This document shows, one piece after another, positions 4,813 through 11,139 of a DNA stretch of 11,459 bases. The notes below the pieces were generated by a model that was not told the DNA's origin, did not search any database, and saw nothing but the letters and a program-made list of their open reading frames with translations. Each line of letters starts with the position of its first letter. Within the stretch, counting starts at the first letter, position 1. Where the stretch lies: contig JAFTEG010000339.1 in assembly GCA_017453765.1 (NCBI GenBank), forward strand, positions 1-11,459. Direction: 5' to 3'. The stretch is from Selenomonadaceae bacterium (lineage in GTDB: Bacteria; Bacillota; Negativicutes; Selenomonadales; Selenomonadaceae). Position numbers and translations under genes: made by a program.

Positions 4813-4839
4813 GCGTCGAAATTAATCGACGCCTTTTTT
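4813..4839 (+). terminator. Intrinsic terminator before terS
   Basis: GCGTCGA (4813-4819) and TCGACGC (4826-4832) form a perfect 7-bp stem with a 6-nt loop, followed by a T-run (4834-4839). An A-run upstream (4800-4808) makes it bidirectional in principle. It ends only 17 nt before the terS start, with no promoter visible between, so late transcription must read through or begin elsewhere. Confidence 0.8.
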
Positions 4840-4856
4840 ATTGGGGAGGTGGTGAG

Positions 4857-5291
4857 ATGACTGAACGGCAAAAACGATTCATTGATTTTTATATTAAAAC
4901 CGGTAACGCCAGCGAGGCGGCGAGGTCTGCGGGTTATTCTGATAAAATGGCTAATCGAATCGGCACTGAAAACTTGTCAAAACCAGTTATTTCACGGGAA
5001 ATAGCTAAACGGCTTAAGGAATTGGAGAGTTCGCGCACGGCAGATTTGAAAGAGACGTTGGAATATATGACGGCGGTGATGCGCGGCGAAAAGGAAGATG
5101 TTGTGGTTGTCACGGTCGGTACCGGAAAAGGATTCAGCAAGTCGGAGATAGTGAAAGTGCCGATAAGTACGCGTGACCGGTTGAAGGCGGCAGAATACCT
5201 TGCCAAAATACACGGCGCTTTCAAAACTGAAATTCAAGTGTCAGGTACCGTTCCGATCGTCATAAGCGGCGGCGGTGAATTAGAAGATTAA
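4857..5291 (+). CDS. terS: Phage terminase small subunit
   Basis: 144 aa, the usual size of the Terminase_2 family. The N-terminal DNA-recognition part is characteristic: MTERQKRFIDFYIKTGNASE, then AARSAGYS and a second helix-turn-helix portion (ENLSKPVISREIAKRL, about 38-53). A central helical region for ring formation (about 60-110) and a C-terminal tail complete it. TerS binds the packaging start on phage DNA and loads the large subunit. The start is firm: GGGGAGGTGGTGAG precedes the ATG. It is followed not by terL but by 474 bp of repeat-bearing DNA, which is unusual, since the two genes normally abut or overlap. Confidence 0.9.
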   Translation: MTERQKRFIDFYIKTGNASEAARSAGYSDKMANRIGTENLSKPVISREIAKRLKELESSRTADLKETLEYMTAVMRGEKEDVVVVTVGTGKGFSKSEIVKVPISTRDRLKAAEYLAKIHGAFKTEIQVSGTVPIVISGGGELED

Positions 5292-5416
5292 TATATGTTA
5301 AAACGTGTATTATAGTTTCAAAAAACCTATAGGGCATTCAATACGATTAAAGGTACTAATCATATTTATATACGCGCGAGAGATTTTTAAAAGTACAATA
5401 CACGATAAAACATATA
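5290..5416. repeat. 127-bp imperfect-palindromic repeat, copy 1
   Basis: It begins at the terS stop codon. The ends are inverted repeats: TATATGTT (5292-5299) with AACATATA (5409-5416), and CGTGTATT (5304-5311) with AATACACG (5397-5404), with equal 4-nt gaps. Weaker pairing runs further inward (TTTCAAAAA against TTTTTAAAA). It matches copy 2 at 124 of 127 positions. It could be a MITE-like mobile element, a structured RNA, or a packaging-related DNA site. Confidence 0.8.
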
Positions 5417-5452
5417 ATGAGGTAGAGAGTTTAGGCACTTCACCGAACAGGA

Positions 5453-5480
5453 TTGAAATATATGTTAAAACGTGTATTAT
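5453..5480 (+). promoter_or_regulatory. Weak promoter candidate at the left end of repeat copy 2
   Basis: TTGAAA (5453-5458) and TATTAT (5475-5480) are spaced by 16 bp. Copy 1 has the same -10-like sequence but no -35, so only copy 2 has the full pair. The region is AT-rich, so this is tentative; if real, it would drive terL. Confidence 0.3.
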
Positions 5481-5583
5481 AGTTTCAAAAAACCTATAGG
5501 GCATTCAATGCGATTAAAGGTACTAATCATATTTATATACGCGCGAGAGATTTTTAAAAGTACAATACATTATAAAACATATA
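5457..5583. repeat. 127-bp imperfect-palindromic repeat, copy 2
   Basis: Direct repeat of copy 1 with period 167 bp and a 40-bp spacer (5417-5456). Only three positions differ (5510, 5570, 5571). The two changes at 5570-5571 break two G-C pairs in the right arm, while the outer ten base pairs (AATATATGTT with AACATATATT) remain. AGGATTGAAA follows both copies. The rest of this gap, 5584-5682, holds no gene I can support. Confidence 0.8.
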
Positions 5584-5682
5584 TTATAAGATAAAGGATT
5601 GAAAATTTAGGTGGTTGTATAAAGCGCATTACAGCTTACTATTTGGAGTGAAGACGCTTAAATCGGCGCTGAGGCGGTCAAA

Positions 5683-5760
5683 ATGGAAGTCAATATAAAT
5701 ATCGTGAAAGGCTTTTTGAAGGCGTTAAAATCGATTCTACGCGGTCGGAAAGGCAGGTGA
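5683..5760 (+). CDS. 25-aa basic peptide upstream of terL
   Basis: A short reading frame, from MEVNINIVKGFLKALK to GRKGR, with a plausible ribosome binding site (GAGGCGGT, 5671-5678) 4 nt before the ATG. Its stop lies within the ribosome binding site of terL, as in a translationally coupled leader gene. A second frame just upstream (ending 5698) encodes the related KTLKSALRRSK, so the two look like decayed or duplicated copies. No function is known; it may serve only to couple terL translation. Confidence 0.35.
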   Translation: MEVNINIVKGFLKALKSILRGRKGR

Positions 5761-5765
5761 AGTAA

Positions 5766-7148
5766 TTGGACGGAGTGAAGAAAGTCTATCTTCCCGATAT
5801 CGTTGGTAAAGGTTACGGGAAATTTTGGAATTGGAAGGGCAGATATCGAGTTGTGAAAGGTTCGCGCGCAAGTAAGAAGTCGACAACGACGGCGCTCAAT
5901 ATCATTTGCAGAATGATTGAATATCCGCTCGCCAATACGCTTGTAGTACGGAAAACGGCGTCGACGCTTAAAGATAGTTGCTTTGCACAGTTGCGTTGGG
6001 CGATAAATCGGCTCGGCGTCGGGGAGTTTTGGAAGTCGCGTGTATCGCCGCTTGAACTTGAATATCTGCCGACAGGACAGAAAATAATATTTCGCGGCTT
6101 AGACGATCCATTAAAAATCACGTCAATCACGGTGTCGCACGGTCATTTATGTTTTCTCTGGGTCGAGGAAGCGTTTGAAATATCGGAAGAAGATTTTAAC
6201 CGGTTAGATGAATCACTGCGCGGTGAACTGCCTGTAGGTTATTTTCTCCAATGCACTTTGACATTAAATCCGTGGGACAGCTCGTGTTGGATAAAAGCAC
6301 GATTCTTTGATATGCCGAATGAAAACGTTTTGGCGCTAACAACGACGTACCAACAGAACGAATGGCTTTCCGATGAGGATAGAGAATTGTTCGAGGATAT
6401 GAAGAAAACCGATTATCAAAGATATTTGGTCGCAGGCTTAGGGCAGTGGGGAGTTCCTACTGGACAATTTTTCCGTGAATGGGATGAGAAAAAGCACTTG
6501 GTCAAGCCGTTTAAAATACCTGCCGAGTGGCGGCGTTTTAGGGCGGCAGACTGGGGACTTGCTAAGCCTTATGCGGTATTGTGGTTTGCAGTCGATTTTG
6601 ACGGTAATTTGTGGGCTTATCGCGAACTGTACGGTTGGGGCGGACGCGCTAACGTTGGCACCGGTGAAACTGCTCAGCAGTTGGGAAGGCGAATTGCGGA
6701 GATTGAAAAGAAAGAAGAGAACGTCACGGCAGGCTATCTTGATTCCGCTTGCTGGGGGAGAAACGGCGTTACCGGTGAAACGATAGCAGAGGCGATAAAC
6801 AAAGAATTGGTTAAGGCAGGATTGGCGGTATTCAGCAAAAGTTCAAAAGGTCGCGTGGAAGGTGCAAACGCTTTTAAGCAACGGCTGATTGGCAATAAAA
6901 ATTCCGACGGCGAATTTATTCCGGCGATAAGGTTTTTCACAAACTGCGTGCATACTGCGCGGACAATTCCAATGTTAGGTCACGATCCACATAACGCTGA
7001 AACGTACGACACGGACGGAGAAGACCATTTAATCGATGTCTGTGCGTATGCCTGTTTGTCAAGACCTTGGGCGCCGATGAAACCGGTTCCGGCTAAACAA
7101 CGTGACGGCTACCGAAAGGAAGAAAAAATTTCGGCGTGGACATATTAG
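5766..7148 (+). CDS. terL: Phage terminase large subunit (PBSX type)
   Basis: 460 aa, the usual length of the Terminase_3 (PBSX/SPP1-like) family, the ATPase-nuclease motor that fills the phage head with DNA. The ATPase domain has a variant Walker A, KGSRASKKST (31-40), a Walker B with catalytic glutamate, LCFLWVEEA (128-136), and a coupling motif TLTLNP (164-169). The RNase H-like nuclease domain shows the three acidic positions: ADWGLAKP with D262, GYLDS with D326, and HLIDVCAYA with D424. The start is a TTG, chosen because AGGTGA (5755-5760) is 5 nt upstream; GTG at 5775 is an alternative that changes little. A terminator-like hairpin lies just after the stop. Confidence 0.95.
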   Translation: MDGVKKVYLPDIVGKGYGKFWNWKGRYRVVKGSRASKKSTTTALNIICRMIEYPLANTLVVRKTASTLKDSCFAQLRWAINRLGVGEFWKSRVSPLELEYLPTGQKIIFRGLDDPLKITSITVSHGHLCFLWVEEAFEISEEDFNRLDESLRGELPVGYFLQCTLTLNPWDSSCWIKARFFDMPNENVLALTTTYQQNEWLSDEDRELFEDMKKTDYQRYLVAGLGQWGVPTGQFFREWDEKKHLVKPFKIPAEWRRFRAADWGLAKPYAVLWFAVDFDGNLWAYRELYGWGGRANVGTGETAQQLGRRIAEIEKKEENVTAGYLDSACWGRNGVTGETIAEAINKELVKAGLAVFSKSSKGRVEGANAFKQRLIGNKNSDGEFIPAIRFFTNCVHTARTIPMLGHDPHNAETYDTDGEDHLIDVCAYACLSRPWAPMKPVPAKQRDGYRKEEKISAWTY

Positions 7149-7156
7149 TAGCGATT

Positions 7157-7184
7157 GCACTTGCAAGTTGGCAGGTGCTTTTTT
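7157..7184 (+). terminator. Terminator-like hairpin between terL and the next gene
   Basis: GCACTTGC (7157-7164) pairs with GCAGGTGC (7171-7178), 8 bp with one G-U, around a 6-nt loop. Six T residues follow. It lies inside what should be one late operon, and its T-run ends 16 nt before the ATG at 7201. Partial termination here would lower expression of genes from the portal onward. Confidence 0.65.
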
Positions 7185-7200
7185 ATTGGGAGTGATTGAA

Positions 7201-7530
7201 ATGGCTCTAGTAGCGGTGATAACGGCGGCTTGTAATTCGGACGTGTGGACGAAACATTCTGCTTTCATTACCAATGTAAAAAATCTGATTGACGGTTTGA
7301 ACGTGGATTATAAATTTAAAATCTTCACGGAGGGCGTTCAAAAGTCAAGCTATGATTCAGATGACTTGCTGGCGATTAGTCGAAAATTCATTGCAGGATT
7401 TAAATTAACGGTGGTAGTTGATTCAATGGATACTATACAGCTATTTGAAAAAAATCTAGCCAGCGAATGTGCGAAGGTCACGAGTGATTACTATTTGAGA
7501 GTTAGGACGCGGACAAAACTTGCGGAGTGA
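7201..7530 (+). CDS. 109-aa protein between terL and portal, unknown
   Basis: No family is recognised. The sequence alternates strands and helices (LVAVITAACNSDVW, FITNVKNLIDGLNVDYKFKI, GFKLTVVVDSMDTIQLFEKN), consistent with a small alpha/beta fold. The cysteines are isolated and no catalytic motif is seen. The start at 7201 has GGGAGTG 6 nt upstream; a longer frame open from 7102 overlaps terL and lacks such a site. The gene lies in the packaging and head cluster, so a morphogenesis-linked or accessory role is likely. The ribosome binding site for the portal gene overlaps its stop (GGAGTGAAGGCGG), so the two are coupled. Confidence 0.7.
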   Translation: MALVAVITAACNSDVWTKHSAFITNVKNLIDGLNVDYKFKIFTEGVQKSSYDSDDLLAISRKFIAGFKLTVVVDSMDTIQLFEKNLASECAKVTSDYYLRVRTRTKLAE

Positions 7531-7543
7531 AGGCGGTGTGAAA

Positions 7544-9790
7544 GTGGCAATGCAAGATATTGGCAATGTCGCCGAGATGATTAAAAATTCTTTGGCGGTT
7601 GAAGGTGAACTTATGCCGGATGATCCGCGCTATGAAAGTAAAGGCATTGGGCTTTATCGGCGTTGGTTCCGTGAAGCGGTTGACCGTTCGCGGCGTTGGC
7701 AGGACGAGGCGCGTGAAGATTATGATTTTGTCGAAGGTAAGCAGTGGAGTAAATCTGAAATAAAAGCGTTTGAACAAAGTGGCAGACCGGCGATAGTGAT
7801 TAACCGTATACGTCCACTTTTGAGCTTGCTTAGTGGTTACCAGCGTGTCAATCGGCTAGATATAGACTTTCTAGCACGTACGCCTGATGACGGTGAAATT
7901 GCGCAGGTTCGTAAAGGCATTACAAAGTACATTCTTGATACCTGCGATTACGATACGCAAGAATCAGCGGTGTTTATCGATTCGGCGATAGGCGGTATAG
8001 GTTGGTTCTTTGTAGGCTATGAAGTGAATGAAGACGGGACGGACGGAGAGGCATATGTTAAGCGCGAAGATCCTTTTGGAATTTTCATAGATCCTGAAAC
8101 GCACGAAGCCGATTTTTCGGACGCCAAATATATCTGCCGTGCGAAGTGGGTCGACAAGGAAGATTTGAAAGAGATTTACCCCGAACACGCAGAGGCTATC
8201 GACGCGCAGTATTCCGTTTATGACAGCTACGAATCAGAGGTGGCGCCTAAGACAGATGATTTACTTTGGTATAAGCGTGAACTGCAAAAAGTTCGTGTAG
8301 TTGAATGTTGGTACAAAACGCGTGAAAAGCAAGTCACCGTGATTCTTGCAACGGGTGAAGAAATTGCGCCTGAAGAATTGACGCCGGAAATTTTAATGTC
8401 GGGCTTGATTGTCGGCACGAATGAAAAAACTGTATCGGTGGTAAAAGTCTGCGTATTCTTCGATAGAATCATACTTGAAGAAATGCCTTCACCGTACCAA
8501 CACGGCGAATTTCCGCTTGTACCACTTCCGTGCTACTACTACGGTTTAGGCGGTGATGAAATTCCTGCAGGATTCGTAAGAGATTTAAAATCGCCGCAAA
8601 GAGAAATTAACAAGCGCCGAATACAACTTTTGCACGTCCTTAATACGACAGGCAACGGGGGAGGTTTTATCGAGGACGGGGCTATGTCGGAGAAACAATT
8701 TGCCGAGTTTGAACGTAAAGGCAATTTACCGGGTCACTATCAGCGTGTTTTGGCGGGAACTTTCAGCAATGGTGCGCCGAAAATCATTGAACGGCAGATC
8801 GGTCAATTTCCCGCAGGATTAGCGCAGGCGGAAACGCAGGCTACCAATGACTTAGTGGCGATATCGGGCATTAATGAGGCTTTACTTGGTACCGACTTGC
8901 CGTCATCAGCAAGCGGGCGCGCCATCGAGCTAAAACAGCGGCAGGCTGCAACCCATTTGGCGGTAATTTTCGACAATTTGAAAAATTCAAAGAGGAAAGT
9001 TGCACGCTTATTGTGGGGGAAGACAGGACGCGCAGGAATAATTCCGCAATTCTATACTGCCGAAAAAGCATACCGCATTGAAGGCACCAACGGTCAACAA
9101 TTCATTACCGTTAATCAGCAAGTTGTCGAGCAAGATCCTATTGCGGGAACGGTGGTAAAAACTTTGAACGATTTATCACACGGCGATTTTGATATTGTAA
9201 TTTCTGATATTTCAGCAAGCACGACGCATAGGCAGGCGCAACTTTGGACGCTGATTGACGGCGTAAGCAAGCTTGGCGTACCTGGTGATTTGGTATTTGA
9301 CATTATTCTTGACTTGTCAGATATACCGAGTAAAGAAGAAATTAAGCAACGTTGGAGACAGCGTCAAGATTCGCAGGCAAAGGCGGCACAAGAGCAAATG
9401 CAACACCAACTGCGGCTTGAAGAAATTAAGAATAGAGATTTCAGACAAGCTATCAATATCAAAGACGTACCGTTGGCACTGCAATTCGCAATGGCGGCAA
9501 AGGCAGGATATATTGCGCCTGAAATTGCTGATTACTTTGTTAAAGCTATGATTCAGCAGTTAGCGCCGGAATTAGCCGCTCAAATGCAGGTGCAAGCACA
9601 AGCGCCAACAATGCCGCCTGAACTTCAACAAATGCAAGAGCAAATGCAAGGCGAAATGTCACCTGAACAGGCAGACCAACTCTTTGCACTTTCGCAGATG
9701 ATGAACGGTCAACCGAATCAAAATCAAGGCGGTGCATTGACGCAAGCGGCAACAGAATCACTTATGCGTGGTATGTCGCCTGCCGTTTAG
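7544..9790 (+). CDS. P22-type portal protein
   Basis: About 748 aa, close to the 725 aa of the phage P22 portal. The portal is the dodecameric ring at one head vertex through which TerL pumps DNA and to which the tail binds. Family features include DYDFVEGKQWSKSEIKAFEQ followed by GRPAIVINRI near the N-terminus, the stretch LLSGYQRVNRLDIDFLARTP, and a central EMPSPYQHGEFPLVPLPCYYYG with DLKSPQREINKRR. The C-terminal ~120 residues turn into a helical, Gln/Met-rich region (PPELQQMQEQMQGEM), like the barrel of P22-type portals. The GTG at 7544 is chosen because AAGGCGGTG (7530-7538) is 5 nt upstream; GTG 7538 or ATG 7550 remain possible. Confidence 0.88.
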   Translation: MAMQDIGNVAEMIKNSLAVEGELMPDDPRYESKGIGLYRRWFREAVDRSRRWQDEAREDYDFVEGKQWSKSEIKAFEQSGRPAIVINRIRPLLSLLSGYQRVNRLDIDFLARTPDDGEIAQVRKGITKYILDTCDYDTQESAVFIDSAIGGIGWFFVGYEVNEDGTDGEAYVKREDPFGIFIDPETHEADFSDAKYICRAKWVDKEDLKEIYPEHAEAIDAQYSVYDSYESEVAPKTDDLLWYKRELQKVRVVECWYKTREKQVTVILATGEEIAPEELTPEILMSGLIVGTNEKTVSVVKVCVFFDRIILEEMPSPYQHGEFPLVPLPCYYYGLGGDEIPAGFVRDLKSPQREINKRRIQLLHVLNTTGNGGGFIEDGAMSEKQFAEFERKGNLPGHYQRVLAGTFSNGAPKIIERQIGQFPAGLAQAETQATNDLVAISGINEALLGTDLPSSASGRAIELKQRQAATHLAVIFDNLKNSKRKVARLLWGKTGRAGIIPQFYTAEKAYRIEGTNGQQFITVNQQVVEQDPIAGTVVKTLNDLSHGDFDIVISDISASTTHRQAQLWTLIDGVSKLGVPGDLVFDIILDLSDIPSKEEIKQRWRQRQDSQAKAAQEQMQHQLRLEEIKNRDFRQAINIKDVPLALQFAMAAKAGYIAPEIADYFVKAMIQQLAPELAAQMQVQAQAPTMPPELQQMQEQMQGEMSPEQADQLFALSQMMNGQPNQNQGGALTQAATESLMRGMSPAV

Positions 9791-9802
9791 AAAGGAGCGG
9801 TA

Positions 9803-10129
9803 ATGATGATAAAAAACATATTGATTGATGCCGTAAATTATCGAGTGGAAATTACAGACGAAAGAATTATTGTTGACGGTCAAGAGTGCGGCGCTGATGT
9901 CGATTACAATCTTGCTTTGATTCGCTTAAGTGACAAGATAGGTGAAGGTACAAAGGCTAAATTTTTAATGCACGAGATTTTTCACGCCGTACTGAACGAA
10001 CGCGGTATGTTTGAAGAATCACGAAATGAAGCACTTATAGACGAATTGGCGGCGGGAACAATTAACCTTATCCGGGAAAATCCTAAGCTGATAGATTTTT
10101 TGAGAGGTGATAACCTTGACGCCGATTAA
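9803..10129 (+). CDS. HEXXH zinc metallopeptidase-like protein (ImmA/IrrE-like)
   Basis: 108 aa. A short beta-rich N-terminus (about 1-45) precedes the zinc-binding motif HEIFH (57-61) within KFLMHEIFHAVLNERGM. About 15 residues on, the helix NEALIDELAAGTINLI supplies the likely third ligand, E76, in the same register as the E..AN.FA element of ImmA/IrrE peptidases. Those enzymes usually cleave repressors, but this one lacks any DNA-binding domain. It also lies between portal and adaptor, not beside the XRE gene, so a role in head maturation or host-protein cleavage is equally possible. AAAGGAG precedes the start; ATG 9803 and 9806 cannot be separated. It overlaps the next gene by 14 nt. Confidence 0.7.
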   Translation: MMIKNILIDAVNYRVEITDERIIVDGQECGADVDYNLALIRLSDKIGEGTKAKFLMHEIFHAVLNERGMFEESRNEALIDELAAGTINLIRENPKLIDFLRGDNLDAD

Positions 10130-10832
10130 AGACATAATAAAAAAAATCCGCATTGCAATTCACGATGAAGACGCGATTAACTACGATGAACGCGACATTT
10201 TGAACGTTGTCAACGCGGCTATGCGGTTTATCCGCCGAACAATAGCCGAGATACAGCCGGAACTGATAATGACAACTTCTGCGGGAATTTTGCAAGCGGG
10301 TAACGATACAATTAAACTACAACACATTCCGATTAAAATTGTCGAGCTTACGGCAGGCGATAAAGTCATTTCGTCGACAGAGCATTTTGCCGGCAAGAAA
10401 GTTCGCTCCAATTTCGACAAAGTTTTTGGTAACGCTACAAGAATTTACTCACGCTACGACGCGAAGATTTTCGATGAAAGACCGCTTGAAGAAACAAATT
10501 TTCAGCACATACGGCGAAAGTCTGCGGAAGGTAAGCCGCATTGGTTTTACCGCGAGGGCTTGAAAAATTTGAAGGTGTACCCTAAGCCGAAAAAAGAAAC
10601 CGCCTACACGGTGCGGACGATTGACGATATAGAAGAATTGAAGTTGCACGATTCAACGCCGTTTATGAGTGAGTTTGATGACTTTCTGATAGAGTACGCG
10701 ACAATACGTCTTTCAATTTCAAATGAATATGATATGACGCAGGAACAACAGATTTTTGCCAACATACACGCACAGATTTCACAGCTTCTAATGCCTCCAC
10801 CTGCCGGTGTAATGGTTAGCGGCTATTGGTAA
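10116..10832 (+). CDS. Head-tail adaptor-like protein
   Basis: 238 aa. The opening, TPIKDIIKKIRIAIHDED, then ERDILNVVNAAMRFIRR, matches the N-terminal helices of phage adaptor proteins of the SU10/P22-like kind (DUF6682 type), which form the ring below the portal. A beta-rich middle (DTIKLQHIPIKIVELTA, KNLKVYPKPKKETAYTVRTI) and a closing helix pair (DFLIEYATIRLSI, EQQIFANIHAQISQLL) also fit. Position right after the portal module supports it. The start is taken as TTG 10116, 6 nt after AGAGGTG; GTG 10107 would lie within that site. An independent promoter for hicA follows. Family assignment is by pattern and context. Confidence 0.6.
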   Translation: MTPIKDIIKKIRIAIHDEDAINYDERDILNVVNAAMRFIRRTIAEIQPELIMTTSAGILQAGNDTIKLQHIPIKIVELTAGDKVISSTEHFAGKKVRSNFDKVFGNATRIYSRYDAKIFDERPLEETNFQHIRRKSAEGKPHWFYREGLKNLKVYPKPKKETAYTVRTIDDIEELKLHDSTPFMSEFDDFLIEYATIRLSISNEYDMTQEQQIFANIHAQISQLLMPPPAGVMVSGYW

Positions 10833-10834
10833 AC

Positions 10835-10863
10835 TTGATAAAACGATTATATTGAATTATGAT
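10835..10863 (+). promoter_or_regulatory. Promoter of the hicA-hicB unit with flanking inverted repeat
   Basis: TTGATA (10835-10840) and TATGAT (10858-10863) are spaced by 17 bp. AACTTGA (10832-10838) and TCAAGTT (10868-10874) form a 7-bp inverted repeat around the promoter core, a plausible operator for autoregulation by the HicB antitoxin. Confidence 0.65.
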
Positions 10864-10890
10864 ATATTCAAGTTAAGAGGAGGTGTTTAA

Positions 10891-11079
10891 ATGACTTGGG
10901 CAGAAATTGAAAGAATGCTCAGGAAAACTCCTAAATGCAAGTTTATTGGATTCAGCGGCGGACACGCTTGGTGGGTAAATACCGAAACGGGCGCCAGAAT
11001 CAAAGTAAGTTGTCACAGTTCGCAAGAAGTTCCTAAAAATATTGAAGTCAGAATTAAGAAACTTGCAGGCTTGAATTAA
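10891..11079 (+). CDS. hicA: HicA-type mRNA interferase toxin
   Basis: 62 aa, the usual small size. HicA toxins fold as a small double-stranded-RNA-binding-like domain and cut mRNA through one histidine. Here the motif GGHAWWVN (H25) matches the family's GSHH.F, followed by the strand ARIKVSCHSSQEVPKN (in place of VP.H..KE...G) and the closing helix IEVRIKKLAGL (typically TLRSILKQAGL). The start is firm (GAGGAGGTG upstream), and the gene has its own promoter. A HicB-like antitoxin gene follows after a hairpin. Inside a phage late region it is likely a cargo unit for maintenance or defence. The motif is slightly degenerate (GGHA rather than GSHH), so activity is not certain. Confidence 0.8.
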   Translation: MTWAEIERMLRKTPKCKFIGFSGGHAWWVNTETGARIKVSCHSSQEVPKNIEVRIKKLAGLN

Positions 11080-11092
11080 AAAACGGAAAATT

Positions 11093-11113
11093 GGGCAAGG
11101 ACGCCATTTTTTT
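11093..11113 (+). terminator. Short hairpin with T-run between hicA and hicB
   Basis: GGC AAGGAC GCC is followed by a seven-T run (11107-11113). The core stem is only 3 bp, but GGAAAA upstream can pair with TTTTCC, lengthening the stem. It resembles the element at 1712-1733 (GGCAAGGATGCC plus T-run). It lies between toxin and antitoxin, where termination would reduce antitoxin mRNA. Confidence 0.45.
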
Positions 11114-11139
11114 CCTTAATATAAAGGTGGTAGGTAGTT

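Noticed and set aside
5325..5336. T7-like promoter sequence (CTATAGGG) in the repeats
   Set aside because: Only the last few bases match a T7 promoter and no phage-type RNA polymerase is seen; CCTATAGG is more simply part of a short palindrome.
5305..5504. 64-aa frames on both strands across the terS-terL repeats
   Set aside because: They are produced by the repeat itself and lack ribosome binding sites; they are not plausible proteins.
5290..5583. CRISPR-like array
   Set aside because: Only two long (127-bp) copies with one 40-bp spacer and no cas genes; this is not a CRISPR layout.
6475..6786. 103-aa frame inside terL in another phase
   Set aside because: It overlaps the conserved nuclease domain of terL and has no independent support.
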